From assembly GCF_019703515.2 (NCBI RefSeq), contig NC_059373.1, positions 19,182,281 through 19,246,280 on the forward strand: a stretch of 64,000 nt of DNA, in the 5' to 3' direction. The stretch's first letter is position 1; each line of letters starts with the position of its first letter. Positions 44,601-58,963 of this stretch are shown here, piece after piece. The notes beneath the pieces were generated by a model. It made no database searches, was not told the origin of the DNA, and worked only from the letters and a program-made list of their open reading frames with translations. Position numbers and translations under genes: made by a program. The stretch is from Myxocyprinus asiaticus (taxonomy: Eukaryota; Chordata; Actinopteri; Cypriniformes; Catostomidae).

Positions 44601-46913
44601 AACATTTAGATTAACTTTAAGAATAATAAACAATGTCTGTTTAATAAGCAAGGTCTGTTCATATAAGTACTGTAAAATAGAGAACAAAAATGTAGACAAA
44701 GGTCAGACAACAAGAAGAGAAACAATGAAGCAGCTCAGCGGAATTCTAAATTCGAGACACAAAACAAGAGAACTGAAGAGAGAGAGAGTAGAGAGAGAGT
44801 AGAGGGACTAGGACTGTGAGCCTTTTAAGGTAGCTCTTGAAGAAATGTCCATTTTTAGTCAGTCTGTGTGAGGGGAGATGGTTTAGGCCTGGCATTTGAG
44901 AGGAACATGTGAACATTGATTAGAGGAAGAGCAGAAAGGCTTTAAAGTCACAAGTCATTACTATGAATGGGGATGAGTCACATGGTGGAGAATATGACAC
45001 AGCACACACTGTGATGCACACGGTGCTGCTGTAAAAATTATTATGCAGAACTTTTATGCCATATACAGCATTAAAACAATGTACGGCTCCTGGATGCTGA
45101 TTGGTCATGAAAGCATTCCAGCCATACTAAAATTCACAATACAGTAACAACTATGACAAATGAGACTTTATTTCTCGCAACTGCAACTTAATATCTCGCA
45201 ATTGTGACTATTTCTCTTAATTGTGACTTCATATCTCACAACTGCGACTTTATTTATCTTAATTGTGACATTGTGACTTTGTATCTTGCAATTGACAGAA
45301 GCCTGACAAGCTGAAATGTGCCCAAAACCCCTCTAAATCCAGCCAATAGACCAGGCTGAGAGACCATCTGAGACCAGCAAAACCAGCTAAGGTTGACTGA
45401 AGCTGTATTTTCAGCAGGGAACCAGGTGTGTATGTGATAGAGATATGATTATGCTTTAACACCAGCACTACACATCACTATGCTGACTAAGGAGGAGATC
45501 CTACAGGAGCCAGAGGGTCTGCTGCTGCTACATGCCAAATGTATGGCCCAGTATAGTGAGGCCTGAACTCAGGAAATCTCAGGATTACAGAGGTGAATGC
45601 AAACCAGGAGGGAACAACAACTCCACTGGGACGGCAGCCAGTATTTCATCAACCTCTTCCACCACAGGAAGCAAAGCACTAACTGTAACTGTTTGGGAGA
45701 ATGTTAAAGAGATTGGGATAAAATGAGAACTGAAGAGAGGGGAGATAATGTGGAAATGGCAGGAGGAGCCAATCTTGTGGTTGGTGCGATTACACAAAGC
45801 ACCGTCACGCCAAACTACCAGATAAAATCATATCACATCAACAACAGACTCAGTCAGACATACAAACAGACAAACAAGAAACACAGATGAGCATTTCATG
45901 CATGTCCAGTATGCTATTTTACATGCTGAGTTTGCCTGAAGAAAAGTTACTCACATTACAATTTATTCTGATGCAAGATCATGTTGTAGTCTTGATGTGA
46001 ATTATTTTTATATATCAAGCCAAAATTATCTTTTGTTTTAAAGACCCCATGACATTGCTTGATGAGTGCGGTGGACATATCAGGATTTGATCCTTTTTTA
46101 AAGTGTGTAATTTCTCTGCCACTGAACAGAATTGCAAAAACAAACATGTTCTGCTGTTGATCGAATAATCAGAAAGTCCTGCTCAAAACAAAGCGCCACA
46201 GTGACACAGTCTTTAAATTTTTCGAGAAAATTAACCTACAGTTGGCTTACTTATAGTTGCCTCTGCATATTAAGTTAGGATAGGAATAAGTATTTCAACA
46301 CAGTAAAAGTTACACACTTCAGCTTTAAATGGTCAATAGCCTTTAGTTTACATCACAGCCATGAACCATGATTTGCTACTTGCTAGTCGGTTGAAGCTGA
46401 TATCAGGGTTAGGAAAATTCTCATTCTAGAGAGCATCTGATTGGACAAGATGAGTCATCAATATATTTGGTCAAGTTTCTCGCAATAGAAAGAATATACA
46501 TTTTAAATGTATATATCTCCTGAAAGGAATTTTGCCAGAGTTTACAAGTACACTGGAATTTATACGGCCTCAAAACAAATAGACGTAGACATAAATCCAC
46601 AAAGTGAAAAATTCAAAGTGATAAATGAGGTAGCTCTCAGAAATTGAGGGGTAAGTCTGACTCTGAACACTTAATTATTAAGATTTTATCAACCTGACCC
46701 TACTAGGTAAGTTGCTTGTACTGTACATGGCCTTTGTCAGCACATGACCCACCCTCAAGATCAGCACTACTCTCAAGAGTGATGCACAATACACTGAAAT
46801 AGCGTTTCCTTACAACGAATGGTCAAATGCAGGAAAGAGTCAGACCAATAAATACCATAATGTCCAAAATAGATGAGAACAGAGAAATAGAAGAATAGTA
46901 GAGAGAGAGAGAA

Positions 46914-47004
<91 letters not shown>

Positions 47005-50000
47005 GCTGAAAACAGCAGAGAGATGCACCAGAAATCAATAAGCAGCCAAACTGCTGACTGCTCTTAGATAACTTTCTGGATCCCACCTATGCTCACACTA
47101 AAGGTGTTAATCTGGCTGTGAAGCATATAAATTATATATTTGAGAAATCAAAACCAAAAAAGCACAAAACACCCAAAGCAACTAACAATAATCGAGAAGT
47201 CAGTCAATACAAACCAATTTTGGGACAATTGGAATAACCTGAAAAAAAAAAAAAAAAAACGACCAGGAAGAATTGGCAATCCAAATGGAGAAATACGGGA
47301 AACCAATTTCAAACACAATTTAATAAAGTAGAAACTGGCACAGATTGTAAGCAAAATCAAATAACTAAACAATTGGAAGTACTAGAACTGGCAATCAAAG
47401 ATAATAAAAACCCATTAGACTTTCCTATTACTTATGAACTTAAAGAGAAAATGAAAACTCTAAATCCCCAAAAAGCATCTGGACCTGATAGGATATTGAA
47501 TGAAATGTTAAAATATACCGCCACTAAATTCCAATCAGCCATTCTAAAATGATTCAATGTGATTCTGAGAGTAGGTTACTCCCTGACATATGGAATCAAG
47601 GACTGGTAACACCCATCTTTAAAAATGGAGATAAATTTGACCCGAATAATACAGGGGCAATTCTGTGAATAGCAACCCAGGAAAAATATTTTGTAGTATA
47701 ATTAATTTGAGTCTTTTGGATTTCGTCACAACACACAATGTCTTGAGCAGAAGTCAAATTGGATTTTTACCAAATTACCATACATCTGACCATATTTACA
47801 CATTACAAACCTTAATTGAAAAACATGTTGTCCAAAAAAAAAAAAAACATTGTTTTTATTTTTGCATGCCTTATTAACTTTAAAAAAGCATTTGATTCAA
47901 TCTGGCACAATGAATTATTTTACAAACTTATTGAAAGTGGCACAGGAGGGAAAACCTATGACCTCATTAAATCAATGTACACTGAAAGCAAATGTGGCAT
48001 CAAAAAGAACAAGATTTCTTTCCCAGGAGTGTGGAGTGAGACAGCGTTGCTGTTTAAGCCCAACATTGTTTAACATTTACATCAATGAACTAGCAAACAG
48101 TCTGGAGCGATCTACAGCCCCTGGTCTCACTCTACACGACTCAGAAATCAAATGCCTGCTGTACGCAGATTATCTGGTTCTGTTGTCTCCCACTGAACAT
48201 GGTCTACAGCAGAACCTTGACCTTCTAGAGCAATACTGTCAGACCTGGGCCCTGACAGTTAACCTCAATAAAACTAAAATCATGACCTACCAAAAAACAT
48301 CTAGATCCCAGGGAACGCAATGAATATTCACATTAAGAAATAACCAAATAACACAAACATCACACTAAAACTACCTAGGACTAAACATAATTTCAACTGG
48401 AAACTTTAACCCTGCAGTGAATGAACTGAGGACCCGAATGAAAGCTTGCAGGGCCATCTTTGTCATAAAAAGACAATGTCCTATAGAGATACTTATTAGA
48501 ATTTGGTTAAAAATCTTAGAATCAGTGATTGAGCCAATTGCCCTGTATGGCAGTGAGGTGAGGGGTCCACTGACAAATCCAAATCAAGAATTCACCAAAT
48601 GGGAAAACATCCAATTGAGACCCTGCATGCAGAATTCTGTAAAAATATTCTACAAGTACACCGGCACATAACAAATGCACGAAGGGCAGAATTAGGCAAA
48701 TATCCACTAATTATAAAAATACAAAAAGGGGCAATTAAATTCTGGAAACATCTAAAACTCATTAACCCCCACTCATACAATTATAAAGCCCTAGAATACC
48801 AAGAGTTGAGCAAAAAATCCAATCCCCTTTCTCAGCTGGTCTGGAGCTTTAGTCCTGATGCTTCACCAACACCTACTAACCCTCATCACACTGGAGACCT
48901 GGACCAGAACAATACTGCTAAACTAATTAGATACAGCCAAATTACAGCACAAATAAAACATAATTATGTCACTTATTGGGAAACTCAAACACAACAACAG
49001 AGAAAAATGCAATGCATGGCAGACTATCTGTACACAGTGACAGACAAAAAACAGAGAGCCACCTTAACAAGGTACAGACTCAGTGGACACAACCCCACTA
49101 CAGAAAAGGGCAGACACAGGAAAACATGGCTGCCACAGGAAGAAAGATTGTGTCCACACTGTGATCAAAACAAAATGCACAAAATACACAGCCATCTGGG
49201 AAGATTTTTACCACAAAATTAAACATATTCACAGCACATTTGACCATTTTACAAGCAATAAAAAACTGCCCTTCTTATTAGGTGAATACAAGGACTGCTG
49301 TGCAGGGGCAGATTTATGATTTCTGAGGCCCCAAACAACCGACCAAGCTGGGGCCCCATTTTGAAAATTTTTGCTTAAATTACATACAATTTATTTTAAA
49401 TCATAATTTTAAATTTATCCTATCAACCATTGTAGCCAAGTACATTCAAAATGTTTAATGAAATAAAAATCTAGTTAAAGATAATTAATGTATGTTTTCC
49501 AGTTTTTCCACAATACAGTATAAAAAAAGCAATATTTACCTACATAAATTTATACAAAACAATATTTTTGAACAGGGTGTGCAAAACCTACTACTTCACC
49601 CAGTAACATTTTGGAATTCAGTTGTTATTTATTAATTTTATGACCCAAAAATTATTTATTGTTGTCCAGTTTGCCATTATAATATGATAGAGTTTTTTAT
49701 TACTTTGAGGATTTGTTGTATACAATAGTAATATATTCCTGTCTTATTTACTTTACTTTCACCTGGAGTTTATATTCTGATGCTGAGGCTGTATTTTATG
49801 TAAGCATTGTAGGCAACATTCGTAACTGTAACAATAAACACACAAAGCATGGCGGCCCCTCGGCACACTAGAGCGGAAGGAGAATAAAACATTGCCGTTT
49901 ATCAAGCGCTGAAACTTTGCTTGTTGCAGAACAATCTGGAATAATGTTAAACATTGTAACAGTCCCCTCTTTGCAACCTGAACTTGTTCAGAATGTTAAA

Positions 50001-53000
50001 TCTTTGTGACTCCTCTGCTAAAAAAAACCCCAAAAAAACTATCTAGACACAGTGCAACGACTGAAACAGAACGCAGGTGTCTCGGCATGCATTTTTGAAA
50101 CCTGAAACTCTTATTAACTTGACACAGTGTCTAAAAATGTGCCAGTCCTCCATGAGACACTGAAAAAACAGAGAGACGTGATGCAGCAGTAATGGATGTT
50201 CATCCAGCACGAGTTTACACAGGAAAACAATGGCAAGACAGAGCAGACGCAGGCAAAAACACTTTCGGTGTGAACAGCCCAAAACTCATCCATTCGCACT
50301 GTCTGTGAATGAGAGCGCGAACAAGTTTGGACCGCCTGTATATTTTTTCATAAATGACAAACCCGAACCCTACTTAAAAAATACATGTACAAGGGAAAGT
50401 AAATATTTTAGGATTCGGTGTTGATTTCTTTTTCTAAGACAAATTATTTAATTTCTTTTTATCATTTGTTCCATGTTTTTTACGATTTTTATTCATCTTA
50501 TGGCCTTCACTAGTTCATTTTTCATGTGAACTATATGCATAATGTTACAAATTTGGCAATATAAAGCTTTTCACAAGCAAGCAAGCACGAAAGAAAGTGT
50601 GTTTTAAGCCGTTTGTAAGGTGACTTGTACTGGAGAGACCTGTGAAATCATTCTCCACTTATGCACAATTTTCACGGCAGAGACCAGCTTGAGGTTATGT
50701 AGCTCACATAAAGAACTCAAGTCAACATGACATTGTTGCGCAAATAACTGCAATGCCTCTTAAAGCAAAACAAAGATTCATTCAATCAATCACCAATAAA
50801 CAGATTAGTTATTTTATAGCCAAAGTAAATAGTAGATTGTTTACTAATTTATATTCTATATTCAATTGTAAAATTTATTTTATGGAAATAAAATAATGAA
50901 CTCCTTTTTGCCGGTCATTAACCGAGAATGTATCCACTGATTCCTCAAACAGCATGAAAGGGAATCTGCTGCTCATGGCTGGTGAGAAGGATTAGATTGA
51001 TTTTCTATGGAGAGAGCTAATCCTATTAGCATGGGGTCTTATGTAAAGGCAGAGAGAACCAAAGGTTAGTCAAATATTATGGACATATGTATTTGTGCTG
51101 TACATGATCCTGCCATGTGTTTGTACTGTTCACACTGTCAGAGTAACGAGGGCGCTACAGGTGAAGCAGATGTTAAGAACACTGGTAGCCCTTTTCCACC
51201 GACATGGTTCGGGTGCGGGTTCCTAGGCCGGTACGAATTCTCAAACTGTTCCGCATATTTCCACCATAGTTCATACAATATAATGTACAGTGCATCCGGA
51301 AAGTATTCACAGCGCTTCACTTTTTCCACATTTTGTTATGTTACAGCCTTATTCCAAAATGGATTAAATTAATTATTTTCCTCAAAACTCTACAAACAAT
51401 ACCCCATCATGACAACATGAAAGGAGTTTGTTTGAAATCTTTGCAAATTTATAAAAATAAAAAAAACTACAAAAAAAAAATATCACATGTACGTAAGTAT
51501 TCACAGCCTTTGCTCAATACTTTGTTGAAGCACCTTTGGCACCAAATACAGCCTCAAGTCTTTTGGAGTATGATGCTACAAGCTTGGCACACTTATTTTT
51601 GGGCAGTTTCTCCCATTCTTCTTTGCAGGACCTCTCAAGCTCCATCAGGTTGGATGGGGAGCGTCGGTGCACAGCCATTTTCAGATCTCTCCAGAGATGT
51701 TCAATCGGGTTCAAGTCTGGGCTCTGGCTGGGCCACTCAAGGACATTCACAGAGTTGTCCCGGAGCCACTCCTTTGTTATCATGGCTGTGTGCTTAGGGT
51801 CGTTGTCCTGTTGGAAGATGAACCTTCGCCCCAGTCTGAGTTCCAGAGTGCTCTGGAGCAGGTTTTCATCAAGGATGTCTCTGTACATTGCTGCATTCAT
51901 CTTCCCCTCAATCCTGACTAGTCTCCCAGTTCCTGCCGCTGAAAAACATCCCCACAGCATGATGCTGCCACCACCATGCTTCACTGTAGGGATGGTATTG
52001 GCCAGGTGATGAGCGGTGCCTGGTTTCCTCCAGACATGACGCTTGCCATTCAGGCCAAAGAGTTCAATCTTTGTTTCTCATGGTCTGAGAGTCCTTCAGG
52101 TGCCTTTTGGCAAACTCCAGGCGGGCTGTCATGTGCCTTTTACTGAGGAGTGGCTTCCGTCTGGCCACTCTACCATACAGGCCTGATTGGTGGAGTGCTG
52201 CAGAGATGGTTGTTCTTCTGGAAGGTTCTCCTCTCTCCACAGAGAAATGCTGGAGCTCTGTCAGAGTGACCATCGGGTTCTTGGTCACCTCCCTGACTAA
52301 GGCCCTTCTCCCCTGATCTCTCAGTTTGGCCAGGCGGCCAGCTCTAGGAAGAGTCCTGGTGGTTCCAAACTTCTTCCATTTACGGATGATGGAGGCCACT
52401 GTGCCCATTGGGACCTTCAATGCTGCAGAAATTTGTGCCCCAGATCTGTGCCTCGATACAATCCTGTCTCGGAGGTCTACAGACAATTCCTTGGACTTCA
52501 TGGCTTGGTTTGTGCTCTGACATGCACTGTAAACTGTGGGACCTTATATAGACAGGTGTGTGCCTTTCCAAATCATGTCCAATCAACTGAATTTACCACA
52601 GGTGGCTCCAATCAAGTTGTAGAAACATCTCAAGAATGATCAGTGGAAACAGGATGCACCTGAGCTCAATTTTGAGTGTCATGGCAAAGGCTGTGAATAC
52701 TTATGTACATGTGATTTTTTTCATTTTTTATTTTTAATAAATTTGCAAAGATTTCAAACAAACTTCTTTCACATTGTCATTATGGGGTATTGTTTGTAGA
52801 ATTTTGAGGAAAATAATGAATTTAATCCATTTTGGAATAAGGCTTTAACATAACAAAATGTGGAAAAAGTGAAGTGCTGTGAATACCTTCCGGATGCACT
52901 GTAATTCCGTTACATGTCATCTTTAGCGTAGATGTCGTCTCTGACAATCCTGTTGAGCAATGTAATAACTATGGATTGCATTAATCCGTATGTTGAAATA

Positions 53001-56000
53001 TGTCCTCAAAAACAAGAGTAAAAGCTGTATACAAACATACTGTGATGCACCATGATTGTTTATGTTTGAGGTGGTCACGTGAAACTACCAAGTAGACAGT
53101 AACCCGTTACGTCACTGTTTGGCTCTCAGGTCAGTGGAAAAGCACGGTCGGTTTACGATAGGTTCCAGATTGCCCCGGCCATGAACCAGCGAACCACAGG
53201 CTCGGCATGAGAACCATTGCAATATCGGTGGAAAAGGGCTATGGGAGATGAGGAATGTGTGTAATCTTTTCAGGACCTGAGGGAACCCTACTGTCCTGCC
53301 CAGTGAAGCAGTCCAATGAACACGCTCTTGGTCTGTGGATAATTCCTGCAAACATACAGTACAGTATGTGTTGATATCACACAGTGGCCTTGGATAGGGA
53401 CTTCCACAGTGCCCTTGGAAAGGTCAAATGATCAGTATTGTGAAAATACTGTTTGGAGTAGGGTTGTTGTGAACTTGTGAAGACACCAACACACTCCACA
53501 TTACACTTACGTAAATAAAGGCAAAAACCCCATCTGTTTTTAAGTAAAATTTTCATAGAAATATAACAAATTAAATTAAAACGATTGCATGCAGTTTTCA
53601 ATTGTTTGTTATTTAATCCTCCTGTTATGTCCGGTCATTTTTGACCCATTTAAGAGTTAAAGACAGTGAAAATCAACAAATCTTAATCTTGTATTTGGTA
53701 AAAATGCAGTTGAATCCTAAAAACAATAAATAAGCAAAAAATAAGCATTATAATCTACCAGGTCTTTTTTAAACACAAAAAATAAAAACACAAAAATGAG
53801 GGGTTAAATAAACATTACTTCAGTTTTCCAAGTAGGCTAATTATTCAAGTAAACAGTCTGTAATCAATTAAGAGCTTAGAGTGGTTTTCTCGTTTTCTTC
53901 TCAATATTTGTTTGATTAATCTGAACAGCATAGTAGACAGCAAGACCTAATGCACAGATCTGATATTTTAAAACAAATCCCATTTTTTGTCACACCAGTA
54001 TACATTCACTTAAAACATACCTAAATGTATTTACATTAATATCTAATATAGACCAGCATTTGGGTCTCGTAAAGTCTTTTTTTACTGTTCACCTGATACC
54101 GAAGTACAATGCTTAGTTTAGGAAACGAGTGAATAAGGATTTGTATATGGTTTTGGCTGGATTTCAAACTCACCATAAATTACAGTTCTCTCTGTAAGTT
54201 GCTCCTGAGTGAAACCTGTGGCCGTTCCTTTCACAAGAACCTGAAATCAACAAACAACAACAATTGATCATGAATCAGTCTGCAGTATGCCACACACAGG
54301 AAGTAGGTTTTAAGGGAAAAGAGTAGGTAACTACTGCACACACAAACATATCGCAAACCTAAACATGTGGATAAAAAGTTAAATCTTTTATTAATGTCTG
54401 ATGTTGTTTGTTGAGCCACGTGCTACTGTAATCCAGCAGTGGAATGTTTTCTTGGCTTTCCTTTGCTTTCCCAGGGACTCTGCTGTCGTCATGCCTTGAC
54501 GATCTTAATCAGAGATTGCCACATTGCCTGGCTGAAAGTGAGAAAGCCATCTTTCCTCTCCTCTCAATTCACTAGGACTATTAGTAGGCTATACTAAGTA
54601 TACACAAGAGAGGAATGTTTTGATGCTAAGTTTAAAGGACCCCTAACAAAAAATCTACAGTTCTGGCAAACTTGCCACAAATTTGCTGCAAATTTGCCAC
54701 TCATTATTTTCACATTAAAATGAGCTTGTGATTTTCTGCCGATGTTTGCCAGAAGTTTGCAGCTTTTCTCCGATAGTGGTGAACCTGTAGCATACCTTTG
54801 GCAACAATAGACAACTTGCAGCAAGTTTGCGGCAAAGCTCATTTACATGTGAAAATAATCAGTGGCGAATTTGCGGCAAGTTTGCAGGAAATTTGGCACG
54901 AACTCTCGATTTTTGTAAGGTACATGTTAGCTATAAAGGAGACTATCATATCCTGCCACAGAATCTCAAAATCACATCAGTCATGTAAAACCATCAACTT
55001 AAAGATGAAGTGAGTAATTTCTGCACCACTAGCAACACTAAATGGAATTGGAATCTGTTTATTTGAGCCAGGGCATCAAGGTTTGGCTGATGGTTAGCAT
55101 GAGTAGCTAGCCCCTGCTGATAGGTGCCTGTAACTACCAATCTGTGGGCAAAAAGCTTGTTTTTTCCATTGCCGGCCACTCAAATTTTGCCATGTATTAT
55201 GATAATATTGCAAGCAAGCAACATATAAATTGCTAGTGACTGAAACTTGTTTGAAAACAAGTAAATTATTTTTGCGGTTCTGTTTGGTGCCACTAGTGGA
55301 GCAGAAGTTACACTTGAAGTAATCAAATTTCACTTGTGTTCATTTTGAATCAGATTAAACAACTGAAGAATAATAGGTACAGACATTTGTAAAATATTAA
55401 AAAAGTTCTGCATGTTTGGAGGCAACAGTAAATAAAAGGTGGACACTAGTTTATGTTTTAGCAACTGTTCCCTCAAAGTCTCTGAAATAATGGGAAGTGT
55501 GAACTATCAGCTGTTATTTTTACTGTATGTGAAAGTACACATTCCAGAGAAAGCACTTACTGATTTCCTGACACTCCCGGTCTGAGTAAGGGTGAACAGT
55601 GATCCGTGAAGTCATACCTGCCCTATAGACATAATTGTACCTCATTTAGCAAACATACTTTGCACACATACGTGTTCTGATCCCTCCCTGCCCGCAGTCA
55701 CCCTTTCACCCCCTCCCTCATTGTACATTACAGGAATTCTTTCTACTGACCTCTCTTCATTGCTCTCTCCCTTCCGCACTCCTGTTCTGCTCCTCATGAG
55801 GAGCCCACTGTTCTCTTCCGATTATTAGGTCTTCAATTGAACATTTTACATCTAAGTGGTACTATACAACCACAGAGGGGTCCATGAACCAGGAGACCCT
55901 GTTCAAAAGACCAGCATTGCTTGTCACCAGCATATGTTGTTTTGGATGCTGGTCGTTATGGCGTAAAGGTGTCTCCATCTAATACTGTATCTTAACCACC

Positions 56001-58927
56001 AAGACTCCCTTGGTCAACCAACTTTACCAGAAAGACCATGCTGAGCCAGCATTTTTAGTTGGATGACAGCGTGGCAATGCTGGTCCACCAGCATCAAACC
56101 AACACTAACCAGCATAAACCAACCTAAACCAGCTTGGAATTTCTAAGCTGGTATTTTTAGGAGGGGAGGCGGGAAAATATTAACAGAGAAGAATGTGGAC
56201 TTGGGTTTTCCATTATGTCTCTAAAAAATAACTAACCTTTTCATAATGGAGTTGACTTCGAATATTGGATGCAGGCCAGATGTTTTCCTTTTGTATACCG
56301 ATGGATTTGACTAGGTTCTTATATTGATTAACATAACTAATTTCAATCTACAGATCCTTTCTACAAGAGAACATAATCATGTATCCTTTTTTGTCTTGGA
56401 AGAAACTATAACATGATCAAATCTTAACTTAAACTCTTTACTTTTTAAAAATCATATCTTCTATTGACCTGATGAAATCATTCAGGTTGCTTTTAGCCCA
56501 TGTTTGTTTGCTTTTTATATGCAAGTCTACTCCTGAACGCTGAAAAACTTTAGCTGTGTACCAAATGACACACTATACACTATGCACTTACAATATATAC
56601 TTTGCTCTCAGCCATGTAGTGTTTGAATTTTGAAAGTGTAGTATCATCCAAATTTTATGTTTTTTACTTATGTAAGCATTTGCCTTTTAACAGCTAACAG
56701 AAGTGACGTTTCAAACACATGCAATGTGTTGTTGCTTAGCTTAGCGCGTTAGCCAAACTCAGTTGAACACTTGTATCTCAGACAACAAAGATATTCACAT
56801 AGAGTGGGGGGATGGTAAAGCATTACATTTTAATTTGTAAGATACTATCTTGACTAAAGTTTTGCTAGTTGCTACATTATCCATAATTTTTTTTATTTTA
56901 TTATTTTTATTTTCTCCCCTTTTCTCCCCAATCTGCAATGCCCAATTCCCAATGCACTCTAAGTCCTTATGGTGGTATGGTGACTTGCCTCAATCCGGTT
57001 GGCAGAGGATGAATCTCAGTTGCCTCTGCATCTGAAATAGTCAATCCACGCATCTTATCACGTGGCTTGTTAAGCATGTTACCGTGGAGACATAGGGTGT
57101 GTGGAGGCTTCATGCCATTCTCCGTGGCATCCACGCACAACTCACCACGTGCCAAACCTAGAGTGAGATCCACATTATGGCAACCACAAGGAGGTTACCC
57201 CATGTGACTCTACCCTCCCTAGCAACTGAGCCAATTTGGTTGCTTAGGAGACCTGGCTGGAGTCACTCAGCACACCCTGGATTCGAACTCACGACTCCAG
57301 GTGTGGTAGTCAGTGTCTTTACTCGCTGAGCTGCCCAGGCCCCTACATTCACCATTATTTACAATTGTTTTGTCAGACCAACAAAGCAGCCAGTTAACTC
57401 CACCCCTTCCGTTACATAAGGCAAGCCGCAATTGGGAACGATTCATCCATGCATATTTGCCATTTAAAAAGATTTAAAAAAATAAAGCGTAACCAAAATG
57501 TTATAACTTGCTCTTCAGGTGATATGACTAACTCTTCTCTGCTGACATATGCAAAGCCACACACACACACACACACAAAAAAAAAAATCTAAAGTTCTGA
57601 CACGCAGCAAATTTTTCCACTCTTTATTTTCACATGCAAATGAGCTTGCGATTCGCTGCAAATATTTGCCAGAAGTTTGCAGCTCATCACCGGTAGTGGT
57701 GAAACTGCAGCAAACCTTAGGCAACAATGAAGAGTTTGCATGTGAAAATAATGAGTGGTGAATTTGCAGCAAATTTGCCAGAACTCTAAATTTTTAAGGG
57801 CCTTCAAGAGTCATGTACACAACCTTGACATCAAAGCAGCTAATGCAGAGGTAAAGAGCTGTATTCCCTCCCAAAATCCTGTTCCCTACCCAAAACTACC
57901 TTGGTTACGTGCCGCTGGAATGAATTTAAATTTTGGAGGAGGAGGAAAAATGGCTAATTTAAAGACTGGGCAAGGGTGAGCAAGAGACAGACACAGTGGG
58001 TGTGGCGTCAAGCCTCGGAGAGGCATTTATTGGAAATAATAATAAACGTAAAATGTCCATAAAGGGGAAAGTGTCCAGGGGGAATATTGTTCATAATAAA
58101 GAGGGAATCTGGCATCCTCGCGGTGAGACGGGGCTCCGTGAAGAGCAGGGTAGTGTCTATGGAATAGCCCAGGCATGAGCTGGGTCCATTAGCCGCACAC
58201 GCTCCCCTCCAGGGTCCACGGTGCAAGGGGCGGTGGCATCCTTGTGGCCTGACTTCCCAGGCCTGCAGCAGGCGAGAGGGGAAGGCAGCCCGGCCTCTAG
58301 CCCGTCGGACGCTATGTGTGTTGTTCTCCCCCGGTGACTCATTTAATCCGTCTGGGGGTCCGAGGAGCGGGTCCGGTGGCGCATACACTCATCCGAACCC
58401 TCCCAGCTCTGGTCCTGGGCGTGCGAGGGTGCCAGTGTGTGCACATGTGGAGATTTGAAGCCGACTCCCCCGAGAAGAGGTGCGCTCTGCGTTTTAAAGA
58501 CAGCGGTGATGAAGCATTATTCACATCAGGCGTGCTACATTCACCGCTGTCAGAATGAGGCTTATTAATTATGCACCTCTTCTCGCTCTCTTGCCCAACT
58601 CCCGTCGTAAGCCTGGCTGAAGGCGGCCCCAAGAGGCGGGGTGACGATGACGAGACGAAGGGGTGGATCATTCCGCCACAAGGTGATCACAGCTGAATAC
58701 AATGTGCGTCAGATACATCTGTAGTTTATTCATTATTTAATGCAAGCATCTTGGGATGTACAGCACAAGTAAGTGTTCTTTTTCCCCTTTATATTTAGTG
58801 TATTGTGATTCAAAATGTTGAAATAAGCAAAGACCTGCTTATGTGCTGTGTGCGTTTGTGGGCTGGTTATGGATTAATGTTGTCAGTTAGATCATTGTTC
58901 GGTTTTCAAGTCAGTGGGGCATGGTGG

Positions 58928-58963
<36 letters not shown>

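Larger units (their letters stand above)
51186..53241. mobile_element. TIR element (TAGCCCTTTTCCACCG ends) hosting a Tc1-like transposon
   Basis: The left end TAGCCCTTTTCCACCGACAT and the right end, on the minus strand, TAGCCCTTTTCCACCGATAT, are inverted repeats. TGG stands directly outside both. Without the Tc1-like insertion it is about 440 bp and non-coding. A 3-bp duplication would fit a PIF/Harbinger-like element, but this is inference. Confidence 0.6.

Noticed and set aside
46823..47086. Open frames made of Ser-Leu repeats
   Set aside because: They come from the (GA)n microsatellite and are not genes.
53112..53351. 79-codon minus-strand frame
   Set aside because: It lies across the right end of the TIR element and has no domain or splice support.
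57270..57345. Functional tRNA gene on the minus strand
   Set aside because: A and B boxes are present but the cloverleaf is degenerate and continues into a SINE body.
58008..58388. 126-codon minus-strand frame in the GC-rich block
   Set aside because: High GC makes chance frames long. There is no recognisable protein, and the block is better explained as an LTR-like repeat.
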